A DNA stretch of 64,000 nucleotides from Marsupella aquatica (GCA_973895155.1 OZ316891.1:20274001-20338000), one strand, 5' to 3'; positions 24,640 through 36,483 are shown, numbered from the stretch's first letter. Numbers and translations: made by a program. The notes: generated by a model from the letters alone, not told the origin.

Positions 24640-25080
24640 GTCGCTCGAGATGTGCAAGGCAGAGCTTCAAATGCTTGTAGCTCAAGATGGGTAAGGTGAA
24701 GCCCCAAAAGCTTTATAGCTCAAGATGGGTGAGGTAAACCTTATAACCTCCTAGCTCCAGAAGCTAAGGTGAAGATTCAAAAGCTGTAGCTCGAGATGAT
24801 AACGTCCAGCCTCCAAAACTCGTGGGTTGAAATAGTAAGGCAGAGCTTCAAACGCTTGTGGGTCGAGCTGAGGAGAGAAGGCTTCAAAAGCTTGGGGTCG
24901 AACTGGTTAGGCAGAGCTTCACAAACTTAATTGTAGCTCGAGATGGAGAGGTGGAGATCCAAAAGCTGATAGCTCGAGATGATAAGGTAGAGCTTCAGAA
25001 GCTTGCGGGTCGAAATGATCAGGTCTCTTGAATGTGTAAAGCTCGAATGTGTATAGCTTGAGATGGTAATGGGCATTCTT
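24640..25080. repeat. Degenerate ~40-50 bp tandem repeats
   Basis: The phrases GGCAGAGCTTCAAA, AAAAGCTT(G/T)TAGCTC and CTCGAGATGG recur in loose tandem order about nine times. The array is heavily diverged and lies between the 5' end of the protease gene and the hairpin region. Confidence 0.6.
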
Positions 25081-25520
25081 CTGTGCACAATCACCTGATT
25101 CGAGCCTGCAAACAGGGAAACTGGTAGTGGATGAGGGATAGCTGCATCCAATTCATGTCTTGCTTTGCCCAGGGAATTGAATTCGGTTTGATTCAATGTT
25201 CGAATTCCAATCCATTCATGGCCAATAGTGCAGCACACTTTTTGCTACAATTGGTTCAATTGGGTCATCATCAGCAGATGTGGGACGTCGATGTGTTTCA
25301 TTTGACGGGCTCGATTGAGATATCTGATGATGTCAGTTATATTCAATTATTGAGTTAAACTATTTATCCATAGCTAGCCCAATGCCCTTCGTGTTTCAGA
25401 GTGTTGTTGATACTAAGGGCCAACTTGCATGTGAGCGGCCCTTTATTTAGCGGCCCTCTACCCTGGCGACAGTTTTGGAACAAGGTTCCCTACTCAATCT
25501 TTGAATGTGAAACGTATGTC
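25081..25520. other. Intergenic, nothing recognised
   Basis: No gene or repeat is supported between the degenerate array and the first hairpin. Confidence 0.4.
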
Positions 25521-25586
25521 ATTAACCTGGTTCTAACTAGCCCAAGACAAGCTTGTCTGTCTTGGGCTAGTTAGAACCAGGTTAAT
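25521..25586. repeat. Perfect 29 bp inverted repeat (hairpin)
   Basis: The left arm 25521-25549 (starting ATTAACCTGG) is exactly complementary to 25558-25586, separated by an 8 nt loop, AGCTTGTC. The loop region is itself self-complementary. No mismatch is visible over 29 pairs, so the hairpin is young or under selection. Confidence 0.95.
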
Positions 25587-26019
25587 CTATTTAACCCACC
25601 ACAAACCAGTCCTGCCAAAGCCTTACTTGTGGTAAACCCAGGATGTTAGTCATGGTTGTGGTCCCTGTAACAGAATTCCTGGTCTGGTTCACGTCCACAA
25701 CAAAGACATCCCTCTTTGTCCAGAATGTACTGGGGCGGGTTGGCGGCCAGGGGATGGGGACCCAACAGTGGAGGTGTGGGGCAGGCTGTGGCCATGGGTG
25801 CTAAATGCAGGAGGCAAGGGTTGCACGAAGACAAGTGGGTTGGTAGGTGGGTGGATTGTGGATTAGTAACTATCCCACATGACTTGGCAAGCAGAGCAGT
25901 TTTCCAAGTTGAAATCACAATTATCATGACCAACAGGGCAACTAAGGAGCATTTTTGAAGTCTATACCTGCCTTCCCACATTTGAGAGCTAGTAGTGGTT
26001 CCCACTCTTTTCAGATACA
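25587..26019. other. Intergenic, nothing recognised
   Basis: Open frames here are low-complexity and match no known protein. Confidence 0.35.
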
Positions 26020-26800
26020 GCACTCTGTCCATGATGTTTAGGTCTGGTCCCAATCCCGTCCCAACCCCGGGCCGACCCCGCCCCGACCCGGCCTTGACCC
26101 CGTCCAGTCCTGACCCAGTCCCGACTCCGCCCAACCCGGCCCCGACCCCAACCCCGACCTGAGCCGACCCCGACTCCGAACCGGGGGACCGGCTTGCTGC
26201 TAAACCGGGGGAGCCCGGGGGAGTCCGGGACCGGGCTGGGAAGGGGCTCGGAAGAATTGGGGACCTGCTGGTGAATAAAGAGGAATAGCATAATTTGGCC
26301 TCGTTTGGAACCCAGGTTGGAACTTACGGGCAAGTTGCCGAGTTGCCGGGCACGTAAAGTTGTCATTTGCCGGATATTCCCAATTATTCCCGAGTCTCGC
26401 CTGGTCAGGGCCTGGGCCTATCCCTTCCCGAACCATTCCTGGACCCTGCCGCCCTAACCCTCCCCGCACCCGGCCCTGCCCCGGCTATGGTGAAAGCCGG
26501 GCCGGGCCGGGGAAGGGGAAACCGGGAAGCGCGACCGGGGGATGGGGCCGGGAGCCGGGCCTGGGTGAGTACTTGGGGCGGGGTGACCGGGGACCGGGAC
26601 CGGGGGGGTTTTGTCGGGAGGTCGGGTCAGGAGGTCGGGTCGGGAGGTCATGACCGGGCCGGGCCGGGTAGTTGACATCGGGTGGCCGGGAGGGTCTGGG
26701 TGACGGCTTGCCAGTTGACGGGCTCCAAAGGCTCCATTTGCCGGGCAAGTCGAATTTACGTTTTGACGAGCTCCAAGACTCCATTTGCTGGGCAAGTCGA
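26020..26800. repeat. GC-rich low-complexity island
   Basis: The left part (26040-26180) is built of short C-rich units such as CCCGACCC and CCCCGACC. The right part (26460-26700) is built of their complements, such as GGGCCGGG and GACCGGGAC. The open frames on both strands are Pro/Gly/Arg filler produced by this composition. Runs of G at spacing of 2-4 could form G-quadruplexes. At 26735-26808 a ~49 bp unit with CTCCATTTGC and GGGCAAGTCGAATTTACG is duplicated. Confidence 0.75.
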
Positions 26801-26811
26801 ATTTACGTGTA

Positions 26812-26900
26812 GGGAGGGATTCAAAAGCGAGTTCTCACCCTTAAGCTGAAACCGGGGTGTTGAGGACTTGAGGGTGAGAACTCGCTTTTGAATCCCTCCC
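26812..26900. repeat. 34 bp inverted repeat with 21 nt loop (hairpin)
   Basis: The arm 26812-26845 (starting GGGAGGGATTCAAAAGCGAG) pairs with 26867-26900. Thirty-three of 34 positions are complementary, and the one exception is a TTAAG/CTTGA position that allows a G-U pair in RNA. The loop is 26846-26866. The length resembles a small foldback element or a young hairpin-RNA locus. Confidence 0.93.
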
Positions 26901-27240
26901 CCCGCCATAGTGTCACTCGGCGCACAGTCGGGAGAAGTACTGCTTCTGTGTGACTACTGTAGTCCTCGTGTAGTCGTATTGCCGGTGCCTTAGTGGATGG
27001 AGATTTCAAAAATTTCAGGTTGGAATCCCTTCGTCATTGTGCCATTGCATTTAAGCACATCATATCTTGCTTTGGACAACTTGATGGAATGGTAGGATGA
27101 CCGCAGGGTGATACTGTGTGTTAGTGTTTGAGTTCACTTGAAACTGTTGCTGCGTTGAAAGGTTGCTGATTCAAACCTTGCTGAGTGAAATTTGCTGAAT
27201 CATGAGCAGGATGATGAACGAGGGTGATAATCGACTGTAG
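26901..27240. other. Intergenic, nothing recognised
   Basis: No gene or clear repeat is supported. Confidence 0.35.
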
Positions 27241-27272
27241 GACCCGCTGGAGGACTACTACTGGGCTGGACA

Positions 27273-27806
27273 GTGGCTGGCCGAGACAGAAAATGGCTCC
27301 AACAAGAGTGGCGCACTCGACTTCAGTACCGTGGCAATGCTGACGACCTGATTGGCGCGAACGGAGCTGAATGGAAGATTGCTTTTGGGACTGCTTTGCT
27401 TTTGGTGGTAGTTGCGATCGAGTGTGCCCGAGTGGGGAGGACGGGGCTGGAAGGTCGACAATGGAAGGGATTTACAATTCCGGGCAAGAGAGAGAGATTC
27501 GCAATTGTTCCAACAAAAGACGGATGCAGCACTGGTAGTCGCAGGCCTTCCAGGTCCAATTTAGCAGCAGAGGACGCAGCACTTGCAGTCGCAGGCCTTC
27601 CTGGTTCAATTTTTGGCAACAGAGGGCGCAGCATTTGCAATCGCAGTCCCAGGCCTTCTGCTTACGGTAAGTTAGCATTTTCCCTAACTAAAAGAACTTC
27701 ATCAAAGAAGAATTGGCGCACGAATTTTCGGAATCCATTCAGCCATTTTGTATCTCGTCACAGGAAGCAAGCCCAGTCACGTCCCTCACCGACTAAAATT
27801 CAATAG
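27273..27806 (+). other. Unrecognised 177-codon open frame over a 52 bp repeat
   Basis: The frame is moderately GC-rich and has one hydrophobic patch near codons 38-50, but it resembles no family I know. Its middle (27520-27660) is a three-copy ~52 bp tandem repeat marked by GCAGCA(C/T)T(T/G)GCA-like and GCAGGCCTTCC elements. This makes an accidental open frame likely. It overlaps the end of the minus-strand NDUFAF7-like fragment. Confidence 0.2.
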
Positions 27807-28053
27807 CCCAGTTGAAGAGCTTTTTGTTGCCTTTCGGAAGTAGCCGCATTGATTGAGCAACCCTTTTTAACCGCGCATTGATCCCAAGGCTATCCAAGAA
27901 CTTAGATTGCGTCACTGGCCCATATACTGATGCTCCACCTACATCCTTCACTACACTTTCGACTGCCGAGAAGGCCGCACAGGTACTAAGATCCGCTGAG
28001 CTGGGATCCTCCATCACATTGAGAAATTGGTTCACGACTGTTGTTCGAGAGTC
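27793..28053 (-). pseudogene. Fragment resembling NDUFAF7/MidA methyltransferase
   Basis: The frame reads QFLNVMEDPSSADLS and later VYGPVTQSKFLDSLGIN. These match, as I remember them, two adjacent conserved stretches of plant NDUFAF7/MidA: FVNVLDDPGSADLSAYVDF and HGPMTQSQFLGSLGINFR. NDUFAF7 is a mitochondrial arginine methyltransferase needed for complex I assembly. Here the expected tyrosine and phenylalanine of the first stretch are lost. The frame ends soon after with an unrelated tail, and no other part of the gene is visible nearby. I read it as a relic of a gene copy. A cryptic exon is possible but unsupported. Confidence 0.5.
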
Positions 28054-28099
28054 GCACTGTGGTGCACTTTGAACTCACTTCATCGGTTGAAATTTCTAT

Positions 28100-29698
28100 T
28101 TCTCTCTCCTCCACTGACTTGCTGAAAGAGGCATTTCGACCTCTTTGGCCGTATTAGTGTTTGCAATTGTCTGCCGCTGTACAGAATCATGCAAAAGGTA
28201 GCAGAATGGAGTGGCTCTCCAGTCAGTAAAGAGTTTAAGACATATGGTCAAATATGGAGCTTTCTCATTAAACCTGAAGTTACTCCACACTTATTATTGT
28301 AATGTTCCAACCCGGCATTTTCTTCTTGTGCAGGCTGTGATCTGGAGCTGGAGCTTTGGCTGAAGATTCACTTTCGAGGTCGGGGATATGGTGAGCTCTC
28401 CCTTCATTCTGACCATGAGAGACGCAGCACAATGATGTACCATATTGCCAAGTAGAATTCAAGTAGGTTTTGTGATTGTTGACTGTGGGTCCATTTTCTT
28501 AACACATATGTTGCTTTAGGTCTGGCCTTTCTTCTACTGGTGCACAGTTCTTTGTATTTTTCAATTCAGACAACAATTGTCTAGTGAATTCAGGACAGAA
28601 ATGTCTCACATAGACTTTTTTTGCAATTAGTTTTGAATACCGTGGCTGCATATCGTGTATGTAAGATCAGTTCCGAAATTGCCTTCTATGCTATAGGTTT
28701 GTTTTCAAGTCGTGTATCTATTGTAAGTCGGAATCAACTGTAGCTTTGTTGGACTTCCACTACCTTTGCATCCCGTATTCGCAATTGGACGCTGGCAACG
28801 GAGTTCGACCGACAATCCGTTCAATACTCGGATCTGACCTAATATGTACATCCCGTGAAGCTAGAAGAGTATGTCATCTGTTACTATGTAATTCAGTCCA
28901 TGACTTTGGCTGAAAACTATTATTGGCTTTATGAGGACATGATGAATTGTGATCTTTGGACGTGTTTGGCAGTCTAGGTTGGTGCATCGACCTCTTCTAA
29001 TCTCAATAACTGGCCTAAACTCGGCATCCTTTCTGTAATCCAAAAATCTAAGCATTGCTGTCCTGAGCAGAGCGAGGGGGAGTTGTTGTTGAAGCTTTAG
29101 CTGTCCTGAGGAGAGTTGCTGAGCTCACTTGATCGTAGGTAAGCTGCCCTCAAACTCTGTAATGTGGACGTGTACTGAAATACTCTTTAGCACAATTTGT
29201 CTGATTGTGCTTGACTGTTCCGAAAGGTCATTTTATATTCATTAAAGGTAACGAAAACGTAAAGTAGTCACCAGTAATGATATCTTCTGGAGATTCCTAG
29301 TATCCCTGTCCACACAATCCTAATACAATCCATGAGGCCGTCAATTGAATTGTTACCGTTAGTACACCTTATCAAAGAGTACCATCCTTGAGGCAGTCGA
29401 CTAGGTCGTTACGGCCAGTCCATTTCCCAAAATCCATTCCATGTTACTCCTCCCAGCACGAACCATGTTTCGCACTATGATTCCAGCCAGTCCATTTTCT
29501 GAAATGAATCAGGACTTGAACAAGGTTCATTTTCGTGGATTTCGAGATCAGTTCATGTATTCTTTTTCTCGATCTCGCTTTCCGCACCCATCCCGTTGGT
29601 GTTTGCCATTTTCGTGAGTCAAGTGGCAAGTCATTTTCGTGCCTCTCTGGTTTAGGTGTGAGAGGGCAGAAATCGAGAGGAGAAGAGAGAAGGAGGAG
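28100..29698. other. Intergenic and APC10 upstream region
   Basis: No gene is supported. The last few hundred bases must include the APC10 promoter and 5' UTR. The strand just before the start codon is purine-rich (GAGAGGAGAAGAGAGAAGG). Confidence 0.4.
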
Positions 29699-32174
29699 AT
29701 GGAGGAGGAAGGTCGGGTGGAGAAGGAGATCAACAACGACGGAGAGAAGAGAGAGATTGGGAAGCTCGCGGTGTGGAGTGTCAGCTCTTTCAAGCCCGGC
29801 AATGGCGTCGACCTTCTCCGGGACAACAACATCGAAACTTACTGGCAGTCTCTCTCTCATTCTCTCTATCTTATGGTTTGAACATTTCTCATGATCACAA
29901 ATAAAAAAATGTAGGGAAAGAAGAATGGTCTAGTTCTCATCAGAAGTTAGAAACTCATCAGAAGTTAGAAAATGTGCTCTTGCACATTGTTTGGTAACGA
30001 GCATCAAAATGACAAAGAAAAAGATAATCATAGACAGATCATTGTGCCCCTCTCTTTGTGTTTTAGTCTCTCCTATCCTCGCTTGGAGTGACTCCTCTTA
30101 TCTGGTCTGCTTCGTTTGCACTCTTGTCTTCTTCTTATTCTCTCCCTAGCTAATCCTGAATTTATTGGGACTTCATGGATTTCTTTATCAGTTCATATTT
30201 TCTTGATCTTACATTCTGCACTGTCTTGTTGCTGTTTGTAATTTTCGTAAGTCAGAAGGCAAGTCATGTTGATATCCCTTCGTGGTTTAGACTTAAAATG
30301 GTCTGTTTAAAAATTGACACTGAAATGCACGACTACATTTTTTCATGGCGCCACAATATGGTCAAACCCAACGGATGAATTGTAACGAATTCGGGAACTA
30401 AAGCTCAGTCGAGCCTTGCTCGCTGTCTGACTGACAGTCCATCAATCAGCCCTGAGCTTGTGGTGGTAACCATTTGTCCTTCGGCTGCATCAGATCCGAT
30501 GGAGCACAACCGCACTTGGTCAATATCCAGTTCCAAAAGAAGGTTCGGCTGCAGGTACACAATAGCATGGCTTTGTCTTGAAAAGATTTACAAATTGCTC
30601 GCTCACCACCGACGAGACATGTAGAATTGTTAAATTACAGAGTACACAAAGAAATGGACAGGTGGAGGTTTAGGGTTTAAATGCAGAATGACACGCATGC
30701 TGAGCAGGTTAAAAAATATCAACTCTTGTATGCAAATTTGGCGGATGGTTTGAGGTTTGTGACTCACGAAAGTTTCGCGATGCTCCTACGTGCAGCAATT
30801 AGCCCTGTACGTGGATTTCACACTGGACGAGAGCTACACGCCAAACAAAATCTCTGTTCGTGCGGGAAATTCATTCCATGACCTGAGGGTAACTCACTTG
30901 GACTTTGAGCAACGTTTGCAATTTTACTGGCAATTGAAGGTCCACAGTTGTCTCGTCTGGTCTTCAACCGCTCTATTCCTAGTGAAAATTTAGACTCCTT
31001 TCTCAATTTTCTGCTCTCACTCAGCAAGCTGTCCGAGATTAAAGGGCAACACTGGATATATCTCTTAGCCAGCGTTATGTTTGCTCTTAGTTTTGGGCAG
31101 GGGCATTGATAACTCCCTACTCCTAACCTTGCCAGAAATTAATCTGACATTGCAAGTGTGGAACATGTAGGAAATCAAGGTGGTAGAACTAGCGGAGCCC
31201 ATCGGTTGGGTTTACATATCTTTATGTCCAAGCGACTCAAAGTAAGTCAATTCGTTCCATAATTAAACATGCCAGCCACTCCTCAGGTAGAGAGAATTCT
31301 TGGAAAAGGAGAAGAACACTTTAAAAATGATGACGTCCCCTGGAATCAAATGAGGAGCCAGGATGTCCGATATGTTCTGAGCAATTTGGCCCGTGGATTC
31401 TATGCAGGGAGTTCCTGCGTGCTTTCCTGCTACAAATAGCTGTACTATCTAACCATCAAAATGGAAGAGACACCCACATACGGCAAATTACAATTTTCGG
31501 GCCTCGTCAGTGAGTACCAGAAATCTCATTGAAAGCTGGAAGTTGAACTCGGATGCTTTCTGTGGAAAAGCTTGAGGAAACGAATCAAACGCTGTGGCAT
31601 ACATATTACGATCCTGTTTGAATCTCTTCTCACAAGGAATGGTGATTGATTTTGTCACTTTCAGAACATGAATTGGGTTGTCTGCACATTAGATGTTTAC
31701 TGGAGATTAGGCGTCGCTTGTGTTATCCGTGGTTAGTCTGCTGTATTTTTTAACTTGTTGACTGATTAGGGAATGTTGACACTGGGAGGTCTTTCTACAT
31801 TGTTGATCCAAGATTGAGTCCCTTTGCACGATGACTGCACTCATCCGTCTTTTGAAATTTGAATTTGTAGCACTGACCCGCTGTTCGTAGTTTGGTTTGT
31901 TTGGATTTGTGTCCTTGAAATTCTCTCCGAAGTGTTCTGTTGAGGGGCCTTCAGCACACCTCATTGGTTCCCCCTGCAATCTTCTGTATACAAATGAATT
32001 TTATATTTGCAAGGAGTTACACAATGGTTCTATCTAAAAATTGTGTTCTGGATCTCCGATAGCCAATATTTGGCAGCTGACTCTTGCTGTGTGCATGGAC
32101 CCAGGAACACCGTGATCGGCCACCCGTTCCAATTTACAACAGTTGAATTCAGTTCACGTTCTACAGTAAGATAA
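29699..32174 (+). CDS. APC10: Anaphase-promoting complex subunit 10 (DOC1)
   Basis: Processivity factor of the APC/C ubiquitin ligase that helps recruit D-box substrates and so drives mitotic exit. Six exons (29699-29847, 30494-30554, 30796-30888, 31171-31241, 31408-31509, 32105-32174) close in phase and give 181 residues, against about 192 in Arabidopsis. The DOC domain (beta-jellyroll) runs from about 20 to 165. Conserved blocks include [48 protein letters not shown] and [10 protein letters not shown]. The protein ends in STVR, a variant of the C-terminal hydrophobic-Arg tail that docks on a TPR subunit of the APC/C. The intron 1 donor splits the glutamine codon (CA|A). The short N terminus is acidic. 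Nothing appears broken. Confidence 0.95.
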
Positions 32175-32900
32175 CCCGAAAGCTGGAGGATAGACCCTTT
32201 AGCCCGCTAGAAATCTCGAGCACGAAACAAGAGGTCTTGTTACCTGCAACGAGTGAGTCAGTTAAAGGATTTTACAGTGTTAAAACTAAAATTTTGCGCA
32301 GTCCTCACCACTTAAAGCAATTATCCTGCTTAATCGAGGCTTCATATTCGATCAATGGTACAGTACCATCTACAGATGTCAATAGCTTAAATGTCTTTGC
32401 TGCTCTGGCTTTGTGACAAGCAAAATGGTGGTCCCATTCCAAAGAGACTATAAATTTCATGCGTTCTATTGGTTGGACTCTTGGATGAAGTCGACATGAA
32501 ATGTTTCGAGGTAGCTGAACTTATGGATCGTATCAGTTATGCAATGAACATTGGATCTATCGACTTCTACAGGACTAGCTCTTTCTAGTCCACGAAGGGA
32601 GAATTGTGCAGTCTTTTTTGGTTTGTGTTGTCGTTGTTGTTTCCCAGATTTTGCCAATCCTCTGCCCTGTTACCTGTTACCATCAATTTTTCCCCTCTGA
32701 GCTGATGTTAAGCCACTTGCCAAATTGGAATATTGGATTTTCAGTGCTTCTGTCTACTAAAGAGAGTAAAGCGTCGACAATTTCCTATGAGTTTGCCATT
32801 ATTTATTATATAGACAATGTCAGTCGAGGCACTCCAGCAAAAAACATTGACCAAGTGATTAAAGTATCTGGGTTTGATATTGACCAAATGATTAAAGTAT
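32175..32900. other. APC10 3' region and intergenic
   Basis: A 98-codon plus-strand frame at 32606-32902 begins hydrophobic but matches no family I know. No gene is called. Confidence 0.35.
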
Positions 32901-32924
32901 AGTAAACCCTCATATATCAAACCC

Positions 32925-33215
32925 TCATCTGGACCACCATGTTTGTTTTATGAAACCCCCATATATGACCCACATTTCCAGAAATTTGAGTTTAATTGCA
33001 ATAACTTGATGCTCATAAAATTCAATTTCTTTTGGTTGTGAGGATGGTTGTGCTAGAGGACTAGGTACTAGGATAGTGAATTTTTGCCCATTTTTATTGA
33101 ATTATTCATCTTTGAATGCCAAGGGATAAATTCTCATGAATAGCCAAAATGTGGTCCACAGGACCATTGTGTCCAACATGGAGGTCCATCTGGATTTCAC
33201 TTTTACATTCATAGC
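32925..33215. repeat. Dispersed repeat, copy 1
   Basis: Shares order and wording with 38375-38815: a GGACCAC segment, TTTGAGTTTAATTGCAATAA, a TTTGGCC/TTTGCCC element, AAATGTGGTCCAC(A/G)GGA and CATGG(A/T)GGTCCATC. This looks like a decayed small transposon family. No coding remnant is seen. Confidence 0.6.
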
Positions 33216-34630
33216 TTTTTAAACAGGAAATTTTAATTTCAATTATTATATGATTATGTTATTGTGAAATTTAAAAAAACCTAAATTTTTCAAATAATTA
33301 GAAAATTGTGAGTTGAAAGGGGTACATGATTGGTGAGTGAAACAAGAAGTTAGAAGTCAACTTTGTTTCATCACTAACTTGTACTTCTATAGTATGAAAT
33401 TTGGAGGTATATGCTTGATGGAAAGCATAATGTTTTTACTTGATAGGGCACTTTGTTCCCTATAACTAGTTTTTGTTATGGACCCCACTAGAGGTCCCTT
33501 CCAAAATTCCTGGCACCACATTGTGCCACATCAACAACAACCGCAATAAACAAGACTCATCAATTTTGTGAGTCAAATTTATAGTTTTCATTCGTGTTTG
33601 TGTCAATTTGAGTGTAAATTTTGGGACACCATGCTGTAAAAAGAAAGTTAAAAATTAGAAATGTAAATAGCAAGACGGTTAAAAGTGTTACTATGTAACC
33701 GTTTTAGTTACATTTCCAATTTTAAAACTTAAATTCAAAGATTTATTAAAAAAAAATTCATATAATAAATAATGACTAATAATTAACTTGATAATTTCCT
33801 TGTCAAAGGGTAATTGGCACCTGGAGTAAGTTTTCCGACCCTTTGCAATTAAGGTAAACTGCTAGCCATGGTCCGAACTTGAACACTCAACAAACTGAAA
33901 CAAGACATTCATCTAATTGCAAATGTCACAAATTGAATTTTGATTCTCGTAGCTTGAGAATTTGGTAGCATGTACCGAAAAGGCCTGATTTTGAAAACTG
34001 TTTGTGATAACTAGGCTATCAATTAGTCAAGGGGTCCACGAACTAATTTGATACTATAAACAACAACCGTGGAGTCCTCACTTCTTTTTTTCAACCCATC
34101 ACATGCAAAAATATGTGTATGGTTTTTTTGTTATGTTTTGTAAGAGACTTTAAAATTTTGAGGAAGAGCATTAGAGATCTTTAAGTCCAATTTTGAGAAT
34201 TATGATAATCATAGTTTTTTTAAACCAAATATGAGAATAATTCAAGAATATTCCAAAAAGTTAGGGACAACTTAAAAGTCTCTTAAATTTATTTATGTTT
34301 TATGGTGTTTATTCTTCCAAAACTTTGCACGTGATATGGAACCCCCTTTGAGTGAGGCCCTAAGACAACAACAGTTACTATGAAGTTTATGGCCCAACCT
34401 TGGACGATTGAACGACATGGTCCAGCAATTTCCATGAAATAGTGACCGCCGCTGCTCGAACTGCAATAACTTAAGTGATACAATATGGTAATGTCTTCCA
34501 ATTTGAATTTTTACCACAATACAGTTTTTATTAGGTTCACTTTCATGCAAGCTTTTACATGGGGTTTTCACAATGTTTTTGACATTGTTTATGTTTGACT
34601 ATCACTGCATGCGTATCAGACGGGAGGAGG
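33216..34630. other. AT-rich intergenic stretch
   Basis: No supported gene. Composition is strongly AT-rich with scattered homopolymer runs. Confidence 0.4.
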
Positions 34631-34635
34631 AGATT

Positions 34636-34765
34636 GCGCAAGCAATTGCAAAGGGTAGAAGGTTTGGGATTTACCACACTTGGGAGGAGGAGAGGCTCAG
34701 GTGACTGGTCTTATTGGAGCAAATCATAAGTCCTTTAAGTCAATCTGTGAGGCTGAGATAAAGTT
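34636..34765 (+). pseudogene. Frameshifted fragment of an RNase H1 N-terminal (viroplasmin-like) domain
   Basis: One frame from about 34651 reads KGRRFGIYHTWEEERLR. A second frame from 34701 reads VTGLIGANHKSFKSICEAE. Together they match the hybrid-binding domain consensus G-x3-GIY-x-SW-x-E, then V-x-GF-GA-x-YKSF. The two halves are offset by a missing base near 34699, and a TGA follows in the first frame. This domain binds RNA/DNA hybrids in cellular RNase H1 and also occurs in retroelement and pararetrovirus proteins. The source here is unknown. It is an inactive remnant. Confidence 0.6.
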
Positions 34766-36300
34766 ACAATGTCAGTTCAATGCATTGGGGCACAGTGGAG
34801 GGCTCCCAACAGTGTCAAGCATACGGTGAACGTTGAATTGGTTGGTTTCGACAAGTCTGGCCATCAAGTATTCAAAATGCAACTGCTGTGAAATTTTCTG
34901 CAGCAATGAACACTTGACATGGGTGATGATGGGTACAAGTTAGGATTTGCATCATTGCCACTTGTTACAGACTAGGCTAGGAGGAGGCTAGCAGAAGGAG
35001 AAACTATAGTTTTGCAAATTTTAAGGTCTGTAATGTTGTTGTACTCCATAGATTTTGAACTCATGAATTTCAGAAATTCAGAATTTGCAAGCGCCATGTC
35101 TATGGAGGTCTGTCTATATGTAATGTGTATTCAGGAGTTTTACTTTGGCAAATCCCTGCATGCAAGGAGTTGTATTCCATTTTTGTTTGCTAGTCATGAG
35201 TAAATTGTATTCCATTTCAATTGCCAGGGGTCTGCCATGGTTTAGCAACAAATTGTGCTAAGGTCTACTGTGGGACCTTTGGCATGCTGCAACGGGGTTT
35301 GCTACTGCACAGCCGCCTCCAACCATCCAAGTATAGAACAAAAGACATTAACCATATTGTCATCATTTAAGTTATTGCAGTTTGGCGGCGGCTGCTGCTA
35401 CTATTCCGGGAAAATCTTGAACCGTATCGTTTGACTGTCCTGTTCATGTTGTCTTCCACTAGCCAAACTTGAATTGCGTAAGGATGAAGAAATGTAAATC
35501 AACTACTTTCAATATGCCCGTGCTCCACATTTTCAGTGTTGTCAAGAAGCTAAGGTGAATTAAGGTGTATTGGGGACATGGTCTCAACCATCAGAGCCCC
35601 CACATTAAGGACTAACTATGGACTTTGCCTGGGGTGCAAGGTTGTATGAGGTGCCTTTTGTGGTGGACTACACAGTTTGGCTTCACACAAGAACAGGTTG
35701 TATGGCTCATTAGGAGGGGTCCTAGTTGGTAAGAAATTTTTTGTAGGGTCCCATTAGGTAAAAGGTTTATGCCAAGGGTCACTTAGTATGATATGTACTA
35801 TTCTGGGTACAAACAAATAAACTCTACATTACCAATGCATGAAGTAAGTACAATTAGGTACTATGTTGTTTAGGCGCATTTAGATCTTTGTATGAAAACT
35901 ATTGAGCATTGATTGTACCATGCATTAAATTAACGCCAAATTAATTCTCCCCCATTTTTTTTTGGGGGGGGGGGGCTTGTAAACTGCTCGTCCAGTCCTC
36001 AATGCTGCTGCCGGCTCCAGCCCCATTGACTTTGTGCCACTGAATTTGAGTTTATGTTTTGGCATCCTTGACTTTTTGTCTACTGTGAAGTGTCAATGGA
36101 AGTTTGAAATTCAAACAGTTTCCCTTGCAAAGTGAGAAACGCGCCATGCACCGTGCCATTAGGATACACACAAATTCATATGTGGGGCACTTATGCAGGG
36201 GACTTAATTTGTAACAAAATTAATTAAAGTGAGCTACCTGGTTTGCAACAAGAGTTTAGTGGGGACCATCAGATACTCTGTTTTTTGAAAAGGGTCCAGC
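34766..36300. other. Gene-poor stretch with a homopolymer junction
   Basis: No gene is supported. At 35955-35975 nine T are followed directly by twelve G, an unstable homopolymer junction that may also be an assembly weak point. Confidence 0.4.
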
Positions 36301-36365
36301 GAGCATATACCTCCCAAAATTTGACTTCAACTTCTCATGATAAAATTCAAATCTGAATTGTGAAC

Positions 36366-36483
36366 TTTTTGAAACTGCTATATGGTGAATTTTATTCACC
36401 TTTCAGATTTTGTCTTATTCAGATAAAATTCAATTGAAACTGCTATATGGTGAATCCACCTTCCAGATTTTGTCTTATTCAGA
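36366..36483. repeat. ~64 bp tandem duplication
   Basis: GAAACTGCTATATGGTGAAT and CAGATTTTGTCTTATTCAGA occur twice in order, near 36370-36422 and 36437-36482. Confidence 0.8.

Noticed and set aside
26360-26795. Overlapping open frames of ~100 codons in the GC-rich island
   Set aside because: Present on both strands in several frames. The GC-rich repeats simply lack stop codons.
31326-31380. C/D-box-like pair (ATGATGA and CTGA, ~55 nt) in APC10 intron 4
   Set aside because: There is no complementary terminal stem next to the boxes and no plausible guide, so the two short motifs are probably coincidental.
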